A DNA stretch of 64,000 nt from Atriophallophorus winterbourni (GCA_013407085.1 JACCGJ010001714.1:39014-103013); one strand, 5' to 3'; positions 40,693 through 50,595 are shown, counted from the stretch's first letter. Made by a program: numbers and translations. Notes: generated by a model not told the origin, from the letters alone.

Positions 40693-41141
40693 TTAAAAAT
40701 TAGTTTTGACCAATGGTGATCGGTAAAGTGGAAATAACACCGCCAAAACCCAGTGTTTACCCAAAAAGTATTCCACGTTGACCAAATATTGTTTGTAACA
40801 CATAACAGTATCATAGCGTTTCGGGCGATGTGACATTGTATGTCCGTTAATCATCAAGTTAGTGTAGAAACAAAGAAAGCAAATAAACAGACCTGCGAAA
40901 AGTAAACAGGAAGAAGTGAACATGAACACACATGTTTCCCACAGGGTCACGAGGCGAAACATCCAAAGAAGGCCAGGTGGAGAAATTGTGCACAATATGC
41001 GATAGGCCGGTGAATATGAAATAAAATGGTTGGTAAAAAATACGTAATACACATTCAACCAAGTAATCACCAAGGAGGTGAAAGCACAATGAAACAGTAA
41101 GGAGTAGAAATAGCGCCAATTCGCTCGGCCAACGCACTGAC
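40693..41141 (-). CDS. ZDHHC24: DHHC palmitoyltransferase, ZDHHC24-like, exon 2 (C-terminal half)
   Basis: The exon begins after a good acceptor (CCCCGTTTTCAG) and completes the DHHC zinc domain. Joined to exon 1, the protein reads DHHCIILGQCVGRANWRYFY, the continuous signature of this enzyme family. Two hydrophobic segments follow (residues about 172-195 and 220-250 of the joined protein), the third and fourth membrane spans. The end reads YLVNVEYFLGKHWVLAVLFP and then PLVKTNF, which resembles from memory the C terminus of vertebrate ZDHHC24 (LGPRW...FPFLASPL type). Total length 310 residues, against about 284 in human. The reading frame is intact and the exon phase matches exon 1 exactly. 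The enzyme attaches palmitate to cysteines of membrane proteins, probably at Golgi or ER membranes. Assignment to ZDHHC24 rather than another DHHC type is likely but not certain. Confidence 0.85.
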
Positions 41142-41487
41142 CTGAAAACGGGGAAGATAAGGATTTGTTAAAGTGAAAAATCAAAAAAAAGAGACAAGAA
41201 ATCCTGTTCAACTAATTTTATTGCCTCTCGTACAAACGTGTGAAATGTAGAGAGGTTGTTCCACAAAGTAGTGAAATTCATGCTAACATAAATTGGCCAT
41301 AATACTGTAAAAGCAACAAATACGAATCACCCATGATATGACGATTCAGCGTTCCAAAATACAGAAAATCATGGAGAAATTAAAAAAGGCATCCAATTAC
41401 GCAAGCACCGTCTTATCGTAGTCAATACGTGCATGGAAAACAATTTGAAAACGACCGCAGCGAGACGGTTTCGGGTAAGATTGGGCT

Positions 41488-41550
41488 TTTAGCACAGAAG
41501 CCTGGATCCAAGCAGTGTCCCACAGTCAGAAACCTAACGTAGGCTCTTAT
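41488..41550 (+). repeat. Short SINE-like repeat core, degenerate copy
   Basis: AGCACAGAAGCCTGGATCCA, then CCCACAGTCAGAAAC, similar to the core with several changes; located just outside LINE G. Confidence 0.5.
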
Positions 41551-41574
41551 TTACTTAACTTCACTTTTGTGCGA

Positions 41575-41859
41575 CTATCTACACCTGGAGGCTGAGTCGG
41601 CTTGGTTGATGTCACGGATTGCATCCACCCACCCTCGGCGGTCTGAAGCGAAATCCGCGCAGATTCTAAGCCAGGTCCGGTCCCACGTGCGCCATCCGTA
41701 AACCGATCGCAGACCAAGTAGTTCGACATCTGATCTCACGGTGGTAAGCCAAATCTTCACTTGTCCTCCGCGACGACAACGCCATTCTGAGCACGGTGTC
41801 GGCGATAGGGTCACCTTGGTGATTTCAGCGTCCGAGCGTCTCAGGATGTGGCCAAACAA
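41575..41859 (-). pseudogene. LINE G C-terminal end
   Basis: Reads MFGHILRRSDAEITKVTLSP, then GGQVKIWLTTVRSDVELLG and SDRRGWVDAIRDINQADSAS. The SDRRxWVxAIRDIN end also occurs in the mini-element at 51474-52160 (SDRRAWVGAIRDINEAG), so they share a family. Confidence 0.8.
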
Positions 41860-43010
41860 TCTCAGTCGGTCTTGTCGCTATATCGAACTCACGCGAGGGA
41901 TATCAAAACGGTGGCGATCCTCGTCATTCGATACTCGCTCATCCCGTTGAACATTGATGATGCGTCGGAGACACCAGTGGTCGAAAACCTCTAGTTTCCG
42001 TATATCCTCCACCAACAAAGGCCACGTCTCGCATCCATAAGTTAGAACTGGGCGAATCGCCGCTCTGTAAACGAGCAGCCTTGTACGTCGGCTGATTTCT
42101 CTACGGCTAAAAAGAACCCAACGCAGTCGTGAAAACGCCGTGCGCGCAGCTCGTACACGAGTCGGTATCTCATTCCTGGCTTAAAATGACGGTAGCACGG
42201 ACGAACCAAGGTAACGAAAAGTGTTCACCATCTCCAAGTTCTCGGCATCAATCTTGAGAGGTAGATGAGGTCCAGCGGCGGTGGTAAAATGCTTCGTTTT
42301 GCGCATAGAAGCAAATTAGCTTAGGCTTTCCATGATCATCCCACAAGATTACGATGTCGTTGGCATACTCCAACTCGGAAATCGAGACGCTCGGACTCAG
42401 CATCACACCGGCGTAATCTGAAAGCGCCTGCTTCATTGTCCAATCGATCGCGAAGTTGAATAACACAGGGGACAAATGGCATCCTGTCGTATATCGCTGT
42501 CTGTTTGTCTTGTACTGTCTTTTATATTATAAACTCGTGACAATATATAAACGCATCCCTCTCCCTTTTCAGCCGTATATTGTATCAACAAGTTGTTTAA
42601 AGCCCAAATCTCGGATCTTCTTACTCTCTACTTGTTGGGTTCTCTATAATCAATTCACCACACATCCTTGCCGGACAACAGTCCTAATGAGGAACGCGGC
42701 TCTGCGTGAATGAATAACACGCTTGCATCATGCGCACAATTTTGTCCGGCTTGCCATCTGCCAGCATCACACTCGACAGCGAATCTCGGTCGAAGGAGTC
42801 GAACGCGGCTTCGAAGTCGATGAAACAAGCTGCTGTTGCCTCCCGATAACTGTAACGATGTTCCAGAATCCGACGCAACGTGAACAGTTGGTCGACGCAA
42901 CCCCTACCTCGACGAAAACCGCCTTGGTTGGCCCTCTCCTCCGTAAAGCGGCATAAGAGAATCATTGCGAAAACCTTCGCGGCGATGTCGATAAGACTGA
43001 CGCCACGGTA
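41860..43010 (-). pseudogene. LINE G reverse transcriptase
   Basis: Upstream piece: GGFRRGRGCVDQLFTLRRIL and FIDFEAAFDSFDRDSL (motif A). After the solo LTR: HLSPVLFNFAIDWTM (motif B end) and ELEYANDIVILWDD (motif C, one aspartate replaced by N). Further blocks towards the thumb are in broken frames, with the CDTWPLLVEDIRK region before the C-terminal frame. Confidence 0.8.
42485..42662 (+). repeat. Solo LTR (178 bp) with CATCC target duplication
   Basis: TGTCGTATATC...TTCACCACA flanked by CATCC on both sides (42480-42484 and 42663-42667). Removing it and one duplication restores the LINE G polymerase codons RQGC-HLSPVLF across the site. It is the same LTR family as the palindromic pair at 39.5 kb. 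The internal part has been lost by recombination between two LTRs. Confidence 0.92.
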
Positions 43011-43340
43011 GAAGAAGAAGAAATAATTACAATTACAATAATTTCACCACAAATTTTAAAAATGATAAACATGGCCCGACATCGAGTTACAATTTGTCGA
43101 CTGAACGATTTTTCTTGTCCGTCTCAATTGATTGGCATACGATTCAGTTTACTAGCAAAAGTTTTTGGGTCAAACGTTTCACTGCAAGTCCCGGTATCTC
43201 GTACTTCTTTCTAAAGTGCACGTCCAAATTTGACCTCAGTTAATCCGAAAATATTTGATGCATTTTATCCTTGGAGAAATTAATTGTATGCATGGCCGAT
43301 TTGAAGGCCCCGCAAAAATGAGATTGGGATCAAGAATGAA
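43011..43340. other. Unassigned stretch inside LINE G
   Basis: Begins with a GAA-rich and AATTAC-repeat run and shows no RTE coding match, while flanking sequence does. It may be a separate insertion or a badly decayed part of the polymerase. Confidence 0.35.
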
Positions 43341-44095
43341 GTGCCCCAGTCGGTTGGAAGCTCTCCTAGTTCCCATATCTTACGATACAAATCATGCGGT
43401 GGTTCAATCAGAAAGGAAGAACAGGCCTTGTGCACCTGAGGGGGTTACCGTCTCCGCCAGGGGACATGTTGTTTCTTAGTCGGTCGTTGGCTCCGATGAG
43501 CTATTCGCGCATTGGGTGAACGCAGGAAACATTATATGCCTCACTCGCTACAGCCGCTGGTAGTTGCGTCAGTGGCGTCTGCCAATTTAGCAACACGCTG
43601 AAATGCTCAGCTCAGCGTTCCACTTTCTTGTCCGGTTCGCAAAGCGGCGAACCACTTGAATCTAAAAGTGGATGTTCGCCTGCTTAAAGATATACGGATC
43701 AGTCGAACGAGTGAGCCAAATTGACCGCTACTCGAAGCATTCTCCATTTCTTTACTTACACCGCCTGAGGCTGCGCTGTGCTGACGATCCCGCCAATCGA
43801 TTTTCCTGAGCTTTGCCAAATAATCTCAGGGTTTCCTCGGATAGCCAATCTTTCCGTTTTCGGGAAGTCGTCCCAAGCTGCGCTTTTGACACTCGTTGTA
43901 ACGTTAATTTCATGTGATTCTATTGAGTGTCGACTTAAGCCAGATAATTGGATAGAGCGAGGAGTTTTTCACAGTCATTCAGAAACGCTGTATTAATTCG
44001 TTTGGTGGCGGGGGGCCTCGGACGAGATCCGAGGTGAAGTTTGATTCTTGTGCGCAGCAAGTTGTGATCAGTACCGCTGGTGTAGGAGATGTCCC

Positions 44096-44398
44096 TTACT
44101 TGAATCTTGATACGAATGCAGCAGTGTCCGGGATTCTTACCTCTGACAAGCAGCTTATACTCACGCCATAGTCGCAGAGACTGCGCATCGTGGTGCAGTG
44201 GCTACCAGGATCGAGGAGCGTTCTGACGTTCCAGCATGAGATAAACAGTGGGGAGCTGGTATTAAGTGACCCAGCTTGCTTACTTTTCACCCCAGCCGAT
44301 GGGAGAGCATGAAGCGCGTCGCCTACCGGAAGCGCCGTAGCATTAACGATATTTTGCAGTGATCGGCGAGTCATGAAGTCTTGGGAATTTGGGTACAA
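44096..44398 (-). pseudogene. LINE G endonuclease start
   Basis: Contains ISCWNVRTLLDPGSH (the WNVRTL block at the start of RTE endonucleases) and SISCLSEVRIPDTAA with the catalytic glutamate. The frame then stops, and the domain jumps to its end (LLRTRIKLH-like sequence near 44050). Confidence 0.75.
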
Positions 44399-44399
44399 A

Positions 44400-44985
44400 G
44401 TGGCGTCCCCAGCACCACTCGGCGTTTGTTCGAGTCAGCTTCTCTAGCATTTGCACAACCAAGTGCGACCTGCAAGGCAGCAGGGAGTTGCCAGAAAGAG
44501 GTGGTGTGCACCAACTAACCGTCTATCAGACTCTGTTTCAGGGTTTTCTCCCGAAGCCTTTCCCGCGATCAGGTATCCCGCAAGGCAGCGGAGATTTAAA
44601 ATCAGGGTTTTATTCCCTTCGATGAAATGCCCTCCCAGGCTAACGAACTTCATCTACCCGAAACAAACTGGTTTTCAGGCGCCAGTCACTCGCCCCTTCT
44701 CCTGTTGGTAGAAGCAGTTGCGCGGGGATCGGGGAGTCAGTCGTGCATGCCAGAAGCTGGACATGGTTGTCAGAGGCTATTTGAGACGCGCGCCATATGG
44801 GAGCATTCTATAGACAGTGGGAGCATATCCCCACTGCCACCCCCGGCTATGACAACCTTTGGAACCGTAGGCTCTCATACAGCATTATTAAAAACTGTCT
44901 AGGAGAAGCTTCGCCATACCCCTGTTTGGAAAACCCTTACCACCTAGTTAGTGTCAAAGATCCGACAAAATAGTGTAGATATGAC
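44400..44985 (-). repeat. RTE 5' untranslated leader, LINE G
   Basis: Matches 51478-51960 on the other strand, including AAGGTTGTCATAGCCGGGGG, GAAAGGCTTCGGGAGAAAAC and CGAGTGGTGCTGGGGAC. It lies upstream of the LINE G endonuclease in the right orientation and so is its leader. Confidence 0.75.
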
Positions 44986-44987
44986 TA
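44770..44987 (+). repeat. Large inverted repeat, left arm
   Basis: About 215 bases whose complement recurs at 45056-45275, separated by about 70 bases with a TA repeat. The left arm continues into the LINE G leader. Confidence 0.85.
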
Positions 44988-45055
44988 TATATATATATAT
45001 ATATAACTATAGATGTAATATATATGCACGTCTTTTGCACGCTGACAATTTAATC

Positions 45056-45275
45056 AGTTCATATCTACACTATTATTGTAGGATCTTGATACTAACTAGA
45101 TAAGGGTTTTCCAAACAGGGGTATGGCGAAGCTTCTCCTAGCAGTTTTTAATAATGCTGTATGAGAGCCTACGGCCTCCAAAGGTTGTCATAGCCGGGGG
45201 TGGCAGTGGGGATATGACCACTGTCTATAGAATGCTCCCATATGGCGCGCTTCTCAAATAGGCCTCTGACAACAA
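45056..45275 (-). repeat. Large inverted repeat, right arm
   Basis: Complement of the left arm with some changes and small gaps: shared GGGTTTTCCAAAC, GGTATGGCGAAGCTTCTCCT and GTCATAGCCGGGGGTGGCAG. It is an extra, inverted copy of the RTE leader start. Confidence 0.85.
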
Positions 45276-45277
45276 TA

Positions 45278-45313
<36 letters not shown>

Positions 45314-45382
45314 CATATATCTTATATATATATCTCTATGTATCTATAATATTCTATATATATATATATATATATGGACTAT
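45276..45382. repeat. AT microsatellites
   Basis: Two TA runs (about 45284-45310 and 45354-45375) and related AT-rich sequence within the intron. Confidence 0.95.
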
Positions 45383-45554
45383 AATTGTGATTATTTTGAA
45401 CTAAAAGTTTTGGGAAGAGATAATAAATAAATAAATAAAGAATAATAATAAATTGATTACTAGTGTTAGCGACCAAGCACGAGTCTAAGTAAATGAAATT
45501 ATCCCCGGAAATAATAAATGAGGGACAAAGGTTAAAATAAAACGGTAAGCTTAC
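45383..45554. other. Intron sequence near the donor
   Basis: AT-rich, with a short AATAAATAAATAAA run near 45425. No element recognised. Confidence 0.5.
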
Positions 45555-46042
45555 CCAGAATAATACAATGATGATCGAACCGGAGTATACATACATCACA
45601 TGAGCGACAATGAAACGTTCCAGGTGGTTTCATCACCTGACAAACTGGACAATAAATCCAATTTTGATCAACAGTGTCTGATAAAAATATCCCACGAATG
45701 CTTGGATTCGTTCGGATGAGTAAAAAGCAATTTGAGCAAAATGCAAAAAAGAAATATATCAGAGCGAGTTTGAGAACGAACGCCATATGCACATGATCAA
45801 CAGAAAGGCTGGGTATAACGATCGAAAGTTCGAAGAGAATTAGCACAAAGACATAAGCCGAAACGATCAAACGCAAAGTCAATTTAGAAAGTGTTTCACT
45901 TATTCGCCGTGACAGGAAGCGGAAACGTCTAGGATTTTTATTTGATGCACTGTAGGAACAGAGTGTGTTCATATTTGGCTCCATCGATTTTGAAAAAGAT
46001 GGGTAGGGAGAGTATGTGAAAACATTTGTGGCAAGCATGATG
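45555..46042 (-). CDS. ZDHHC24: DHHC palmitoyltransferase, ZDHHC24-like, exon 1 (start and DHHC domain)
   Basis: The ATG at 46038 is preceded by a splice acceptor four bases upstream, so this is the first coding exon but not the first exon of the transcript. The exon codes for 161 residues: a polar N terminus, two hydrophobic spans (about residues 52-78 and 84-110: LRLIVSAYVFVLILFELS and KLALIYFFFAFCSNCFLL), then CPVCQVMKPPGTFHCRSC, CDVCILRFDHHC, the zinc-binding cysteine-rich domain with the catalytic cysteine in DHHC. The exon ends inside the codon for the glycine of ILG, with a GTAAGC donor. No frame breaks. The DHHC domain faces the cytosol in this family and transfers palmitate from its own cysteine to a substrate. 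Confidence 0.88.
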
Positions 46043-46070
46043 CTGAAATATGAACAAAAGTGAGGGATAA
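46043..46070 (-). promoter_or_regulatory. Splice acceptor just before the ZDHHC24-like ATG
   Basis: On the minus strand CACTTTTGTTCATATTTCAG precedes CATC-ATG. It is a pyrimidine-rich tract with AG, positioned four bases before the start codon. It is either a conventional 3' splice site for a 5' untranslated exon or a spliced-leader trans-splice site, which flatworms use. Confidence 0.6.
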
Positions 46071-46252
46071 ATAAAGGAATAGCATTGCTGATAATCGAAA
46101 TATCTTTTCAAATAACTGTACAACGGTTTCAGAATAGATATACATGGACAGTCACAAGCAAGGGACGACGCACGTTCTATACAAACAGCACGGACCTGCA
46201 GACGTGCCGTACTTTCGTGTTGTGCAGCTAACGCGTAAAATTAATTTGCCAC
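46071..46252. other. Upstream flank of the ZDHHC24-like gene
   Basis: About 180 bases between the acceptor and the LTR of K2. No promoter element or repeat recognised. Confidence 0.4.
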
Positions 46253-46437
46253 TGTAGTGGACTGACCACTACAATAATGCCTCCAAGAATGTTGGAGAAA
46301 AGGCACAGGAGATGAAAGGTTTATCGCGGTAGCCAAAAGGGTGCACGAAGGTACATGGTAGCAATCACGGAACACGAATAAACGGAAAGTGAGTTATCAA
46401 GGTCAATTGTTATGTACAGTAAAACAATGTTGTTACA
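46253..46437 (-). repeat. K2 LTR (185 bp)
   Basis: Shares AAAGGCACAGGAGATGAAAG and TTTATCGCGGTAG with the K1 LTRs, but differs in its middle. Starts TG and ends CA. Confidence 0.88.
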
Positions 46438-46909
46438 CAGCCCCCTTCCAAGAAGTCTGGTCAGAGCAGACTTCTGATCAGGAATTGACAAATGAACTGG
46501 CCAAGCGGTGTCAGGTCGTTCCAGGCTGGAACATAGTCTCTCAGCAACCAGTAACTTCGAAGTCAGCCAAGGCACTTGATCTGCATGGGTCGATTGTCGG
46601 TGGTGACCAGGGTAGGATACACGAAAAACCGATAAGTACTAAGCCGAGTCACGTCTCACATGGAGTGAACGTGCTGCTAGCGGGAATCGCCCGTCTGGCA
46701 TGGTCTTAGTATGAATCCAGTAGGTGCAGATATAGGCACATCCGTAGGTCTGACAACGAAGAACCAGAAGCTTCGAAAACATAGTCCGTGCTGAGAAGTT
46801 CCTGCATCCCCAGGGTCGATGGCGAACGGCCTCGCCTAGAGAAAGCTGAGTGGCGTGTCGTCGAACTGGTAAGGACCTTGTCTGATAAGTTTCGTGTTGG
46901 GCGGCGTGT

Positions 46910-47110
46910 GCTGATGGTAGGGGCTACCGGGAGGATGGCGATAGGCGTCGGCAATCCGGGGGTGGCGCGTGCCACGGTTTCCAGAGCGGAAGGGATACAC
47001 GAAGAATGCGTGTATTTCAGGCTACCGGATAGGATGGCGACAAGCGTCGGTGATCCGGGGGTGGCGCGCGCCACGTTTTCCAAAGCTGGAGGAGCATGTG
47101 TACCTGAGAA
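46910..47110 (-). repeat. GC-rich tandem repeat of K2
   Basis: Two units sharing GATGGCGA(T/C)A(G/A)GCGTCGG and GGGGTGGCGCGYGCCACG, equivalent to those in K1 at 14541-14780. Confidence 0.75.
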
Positions 47111-47295
47111 GTGAGAAGAAGAAAAACTCTGGTGCATGGGTTTATGGCCACACCCGAGTTATAGTGAAGAGGTACAAAAAGCATGCACGGGATATACCAA
47201 GCGATAATAACGTGTTAAATACCCGCTACATAATTGGCAAATGTGCCGTTCCGGACTCTACTCACTGTGGAGATGGCGGAATGCGGGTAAATACT

Positions 47296-47646
47296 TTATG
47301 TACACGTGGTTATTATCAAATATGGTGGGGTTGCCATGAAAGTGTCATGCTGCACGTACCCACTGGCTTTCGGCCATACTACTTTTTGCGTAACAAACGT
47401 AACGCAAGCACGAATGCCAGGATCGGAAAGATTGCGTACGGTGTGAATAATGCGCCGTCTAAAAGCAGACAGGCTAAGTAGTCGGAAAGCGCTTTGAGAT
47501 AGGTCGCAAAGGATATTGCCCAAGCCGTCGGGCAAGGGGAGAGGTGTGATGAAAGAATAGTCGTCCCGGAGCTTTGCGATGCCGGCATCGGTAGCTTGCA
47601 CTGCAGCGATTTCGCTGAGGTCGAGGGAGAGTGGCCAGTTTATCAC
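47296..47646 (-). pseudogene. K2 integrase N-terminal zinc region
   Basis: Open for 116 codons. Contains SEIAAVQATDAGIAKLRDD and then IHTVRNLSDPGIRACVTFVT followed by VVWP, the H-(x)-H part of the zinc domain as in Gypsy-1 (LSHPGIHATLKL). The rest of integrase is missing before the GC-rich repeat. Confidence 0.75.
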
Positions 47647-47667
47647 ACACGTTGTAGAGATAGGAGT

Positions 47668-47668
<1 letters not shown>

Positions 47669-47713
<45 letters not shown>
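47669..47713. repeat. (TA)n microsatellite
   Basis: About 22 TA units at the broken end of K2. Confidence 0.95.
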
Positions 47714-47716
<3 letters not shown>

Positions 47717-47754
47717 TGAGAAGAAAAAGGAAATAACTGTCATAGCATATATAT

Positions 47755-48125
47755 GAATGTATGCAAGAGCAAGCCTGATCCAGGCAAGGGGCTGTACAAC
47801 TATAGACTGCACTTCGGTTAAGATGTGTGTATGTATGAAAGCACAAGCCTGGTCCGGGTATCACACAAAGACTGCACGTAGGTTTAGACACTGCCAGATT
47901 GCCCAGACCAAGACAGATATGAGAAAGGAAAATAGAAATGGCATTGTGACTCTAGCGCGTTCTCGTATGCAGCTCACTACCGGTGGCAAATCAATGTAGC
48001 ACGGTGTTAGCTGTACAGCACAGAAGTGCTGCATGATTGCTCATCCGCGCAAGGGGCTAAGGTATTGTCAGGTTGCCTAGGCCTAGACAGATACAAGAAG
48101 GGAGAAATGAAGCTGCTAGAAACGC
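47755..48125 (+). repeat. SINE-like repeat, long form with an extra core
   Basis: A first degenerate core (47766-47820) is followed by a full unit: core, then CTGCCAGATTGCCCAGACC, AAATGGCATTGTGACTC, CAGCTCACTACCGGTGGC and AGCACGGTGTTAGCTGTACA, then a partial second unit (TATTGTCAGGTTGCCTAGGC). Full units are about 230 bases. Confidence 0.75.
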
Positions 48126-48825
48126 TCGTTTGAAACCACTAGCAGTAGAAAACTCTGGTGATTGAATCTTCGTTCAATAGATTCGGGGATAGTTTCCACT
48201 CTGACCTCACCACCTCTGACGAGTGTAGGCAAAATAGACAGCTGCTTAAGAAACTATACACGATGGTATCTGAGAAGTCATGAATTTCAGTTTGCTAAAA
48301 TCCCCAGGTTCATTTACTTTTGATCAGATTGTATAGCTGTAAGAATAAAGTTTTGTGAACAGTCTCCTTTGTTTAATAGATGAAAATTACATGGAATCCG
48401 TCAAGGTTGTTGTGAGTTCGTAACGTATGCGCGGAAGGTCAATATAACATGCAAAGGGTTCAGGTTCAAAAATATGACCAAAGACCAGTTTCGGTCGTTC
48501 ATATTCATATGTACCTTGCAGCCAGAAAAAGACCAACAAATTCGTAATAGTTTATTGTTGAGACTAGACCAAGATCCCAGTATCAACATTAGGTCTAACA
48601 TAGCGTAATGCGGAAGATTCCTGAATTTGAAGCGTGATACTGCGTTGGTCGAATAAAAACCATGCAAAAACGAGTCGGTGGTTAGCTGTCAAGCACCAAA
48701 AAACGTTAGATTGATAAAGGAGGTGATGAAAACGTCAAGCCTTTATCCGAGTGTTGGCAATGTGGCGAATGGAATTTGTGCGCCGATGCAAGAGATGCTA
48801 CATAAAGAAAATTATATGTATGTAT
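48126..48825. other. Unassigned 700 bases
   Basis: No coding frame above about 90 codons, no repeat copy and no RNA motif recognised. It may be unique genomic sequence between SINE copies. Confidence 0.4.
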
Positions 48826-49190
48826 GTATGAAATCACAAGCCTGGATATAGGCAAAGTGCCGCACAGTCGTAGACTGCACATGGGCTCAGATACTGTCAG
48901 GCTGCCCTGGCCTACACAGACATGAGAAAGAAAAAAATAGAAATATCACTGTGACTCCAACGTGTTATCACACGCAGCACAGCATGAAAGTACTGCACGA
49001 ATGCAAATCCTTGCACATGGGCTATGTTACTGTCAGGTTGTTAGGACTAGACAGATATGATAATGGAAATAGAAATGGTATTGCGACTCCAGTGTGTTCT
49101 CGAATGCGGCTTACAACCGGTGACAAATCAATTTAGCAAGGTGTTAGCAGCTTAGTACAAAGTTACTGCACGATTGCACATCCGTGATAT
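48826..49190 (+). repeat. SINE-like repeat, tandem dimer
   Basis: Two units in tandem. The first has the core (AAATCACAAGCCTGG and CCGCACAGTCGTAGACTGCA) and the downstream part. The second starts again at CACATGGGCTATGTTACTGT and repeats the downstream part (AGAAATGGTATTGCGACTCC, TCAATTTAGCAAGGTGTTAG). Confidence 0.75.
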
Positions 49191-49601
49191 CATAAAAAAT
49201 TACTGTCTGAGAAAAAAACTAGTTTAATGAAAAACCATGTTTATTCATTCTATTACTTCTACGGGGATGCAAGAAATCAATGGAAGTATCTCACATTTTT
49301 CAACGAGATGGCCTTAAATTTCACGGCAATATCAAAAGCCATCGCGCTGAGAATGGACCTTAACGTGATGCGATGGTTTGTGTCCCTCCATGACCCATTG
49401 AGCTATGCTGGGTGGTGCTCTCTGGGCACCTTCAGAGCCACTCATACTAGGAAGGTCAATGGATAGAGGTCAAACGAACACGGTATCAACCCAGCCTGCT
49501 GCCTTGTGATCAGGCATTTTAGCCAATGGCTTTGGTCGAGAACCCTAATTGTTCTCCTATCTAGGATGGGTGACCAGGCAGTATCCCAGCCCGCATACAA
49601 C

Positions 49602-50595
49602 TATGACTATTACTACCAAACCAAACTCCATAGTGCATCGGCCGTCACGCACAATAAAAGTGTCATCTTATCTACTGCATACAGCAAGACACGTAAGCTA
49701 AGACAAGATACTGCTGGCCCTACACTTCTAACTGCCCGTGACACATTCCCTCTTAACAACTCTCCTTCTGTCAATCCCAGCAGTAGAAAAGAATATCTTC
49801 TATTCGCGTACTTACAGATCACAACCTGAAACCACGGATCTCACATCGCAGTTATGAATGCCAGAACCCTCAACCAAATAGGCCAGGAAGCTGCAGTGGA
49901 TCTTAGTAAAACTATTGATGTCTGCTCTTTATCGGTAAACGCTTAAATGATCCGTCTATAATTACTGAACTTACTGCTCCAAACCGTTCAACTCGCTACT
50001 TTTTGTGCTGCCTCGGTAATTCTGTAGCTGCCATTTCAGGACAGGCAGGTGTTGGTATAGTGCTGAATTCACTTGCTGATCATATCTAACCGATTAGATT
50101 CCTTGCAATAGCAGGATGTGCGCAGTTAGACTAGCCACTAATATTAGACACAAATCAGACGTGCTTGTTTATTGTAGCAACTCACGCCCGACTAACACCA
50201 ATTCCGACGACGAGAGCGCCTTCTACGACGACCTATACGCTCTTTTGCGACGTGCAAAAAGCTCAGATCTTGTTGTCTTAGCGTGAGATATGAATGCCAG
50301 ACTGGCCCGCTTAGATACATCTGAATCACAATTAGGTGGCATGTTTGGTCTTGAAGGCCAACGCACAGATAATGGTGAACGGTTCATAAAATTCTGTGCA
50401 CAATCTCGATTATTCATTAGCAGCACTTTCTTTCGCCATAAAAGATGTCAAATCACCACATGGCGCTCGCCGGATGGAAGCCAACCTTCGGCCCAAATCG
50501 ACCATATCGCCATAAGTGCTCGCTGGAGAGGTTGCATTGAGGACTGCCGCTCCTTTTGGAATACCTGCATAGATTCAGATCATGCTCTTGTGTGA
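49602..50595 (+). pseudogene. LINE H1 endonuclease
   Basis: Reads, in changing frames, a basic/serine-rich leader peptide, MNARTLNQIGQEAAVDLSK (RTE endonuclease start), LRRAKSSDLVVLA and then DMNARLARLDTSESQLGGMF (catalytic aspartate/asparagine), RHKRCQITTWRSPDG, QIDHIAISARWRGC and DSDHALV. The frame 50290-50595 is open and includes the SDH end. Several stops lie in the first half. Confidence 0.8.

Larger units (their letters stand above)
41551..44410 (-). mobile_element. LINE G, RTE-type, decayed, in the ZDHHC24 intron
   Basis: Coding remains on the minus strand: endonuclease start, a deletion, linker, reverse transcriptase in three frames and the C-terminal end. Motif YANDIVILWDD replaces YADD. 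A solo LTR (42485-42662) interrupts the polymerase, and about 320 bases near 43010-43340 have no recognisable match and may be another insertion. LINE G is in the same orientation as the gene. Confidence 0.8.
41142..45554 (-). other. Intron of the ZDHHC24-like gene (4.4 kb)
   Basis: Donor GTAAGC after CTGG at 45555 and acceptor TTTTCAG before 41141. Splicing joins phase-1 ends into an unbroken DHHC-CVG signature. The intron is filled by LINE G with its solo LTR, the RTE leader palindrome and AT repeats. Confidence 0.85.
46253..47645 (-). mobile_element. K2, second CsRn1-like element, 3' part only
   Basis: A 185-bp LTR (46253-46437, TGTAGTGG to GTTACA) similar to the K1 LTRs is followed by the same 3' non-coding region, the GC-rich tandem repeat and an integrase fragment. 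The element ends at a TA microsatellite near 47645. Only one LTR is present, so the 5' part was lost. It lies head to head with nothing else of the family. Confidence 0.85.

Noticed and set aside
47755..49190. CRISPR-like array of repeats
   Set aside because: Repeat units are long, few and directly adjacent, without uniform spacers, and the sequence is animal.
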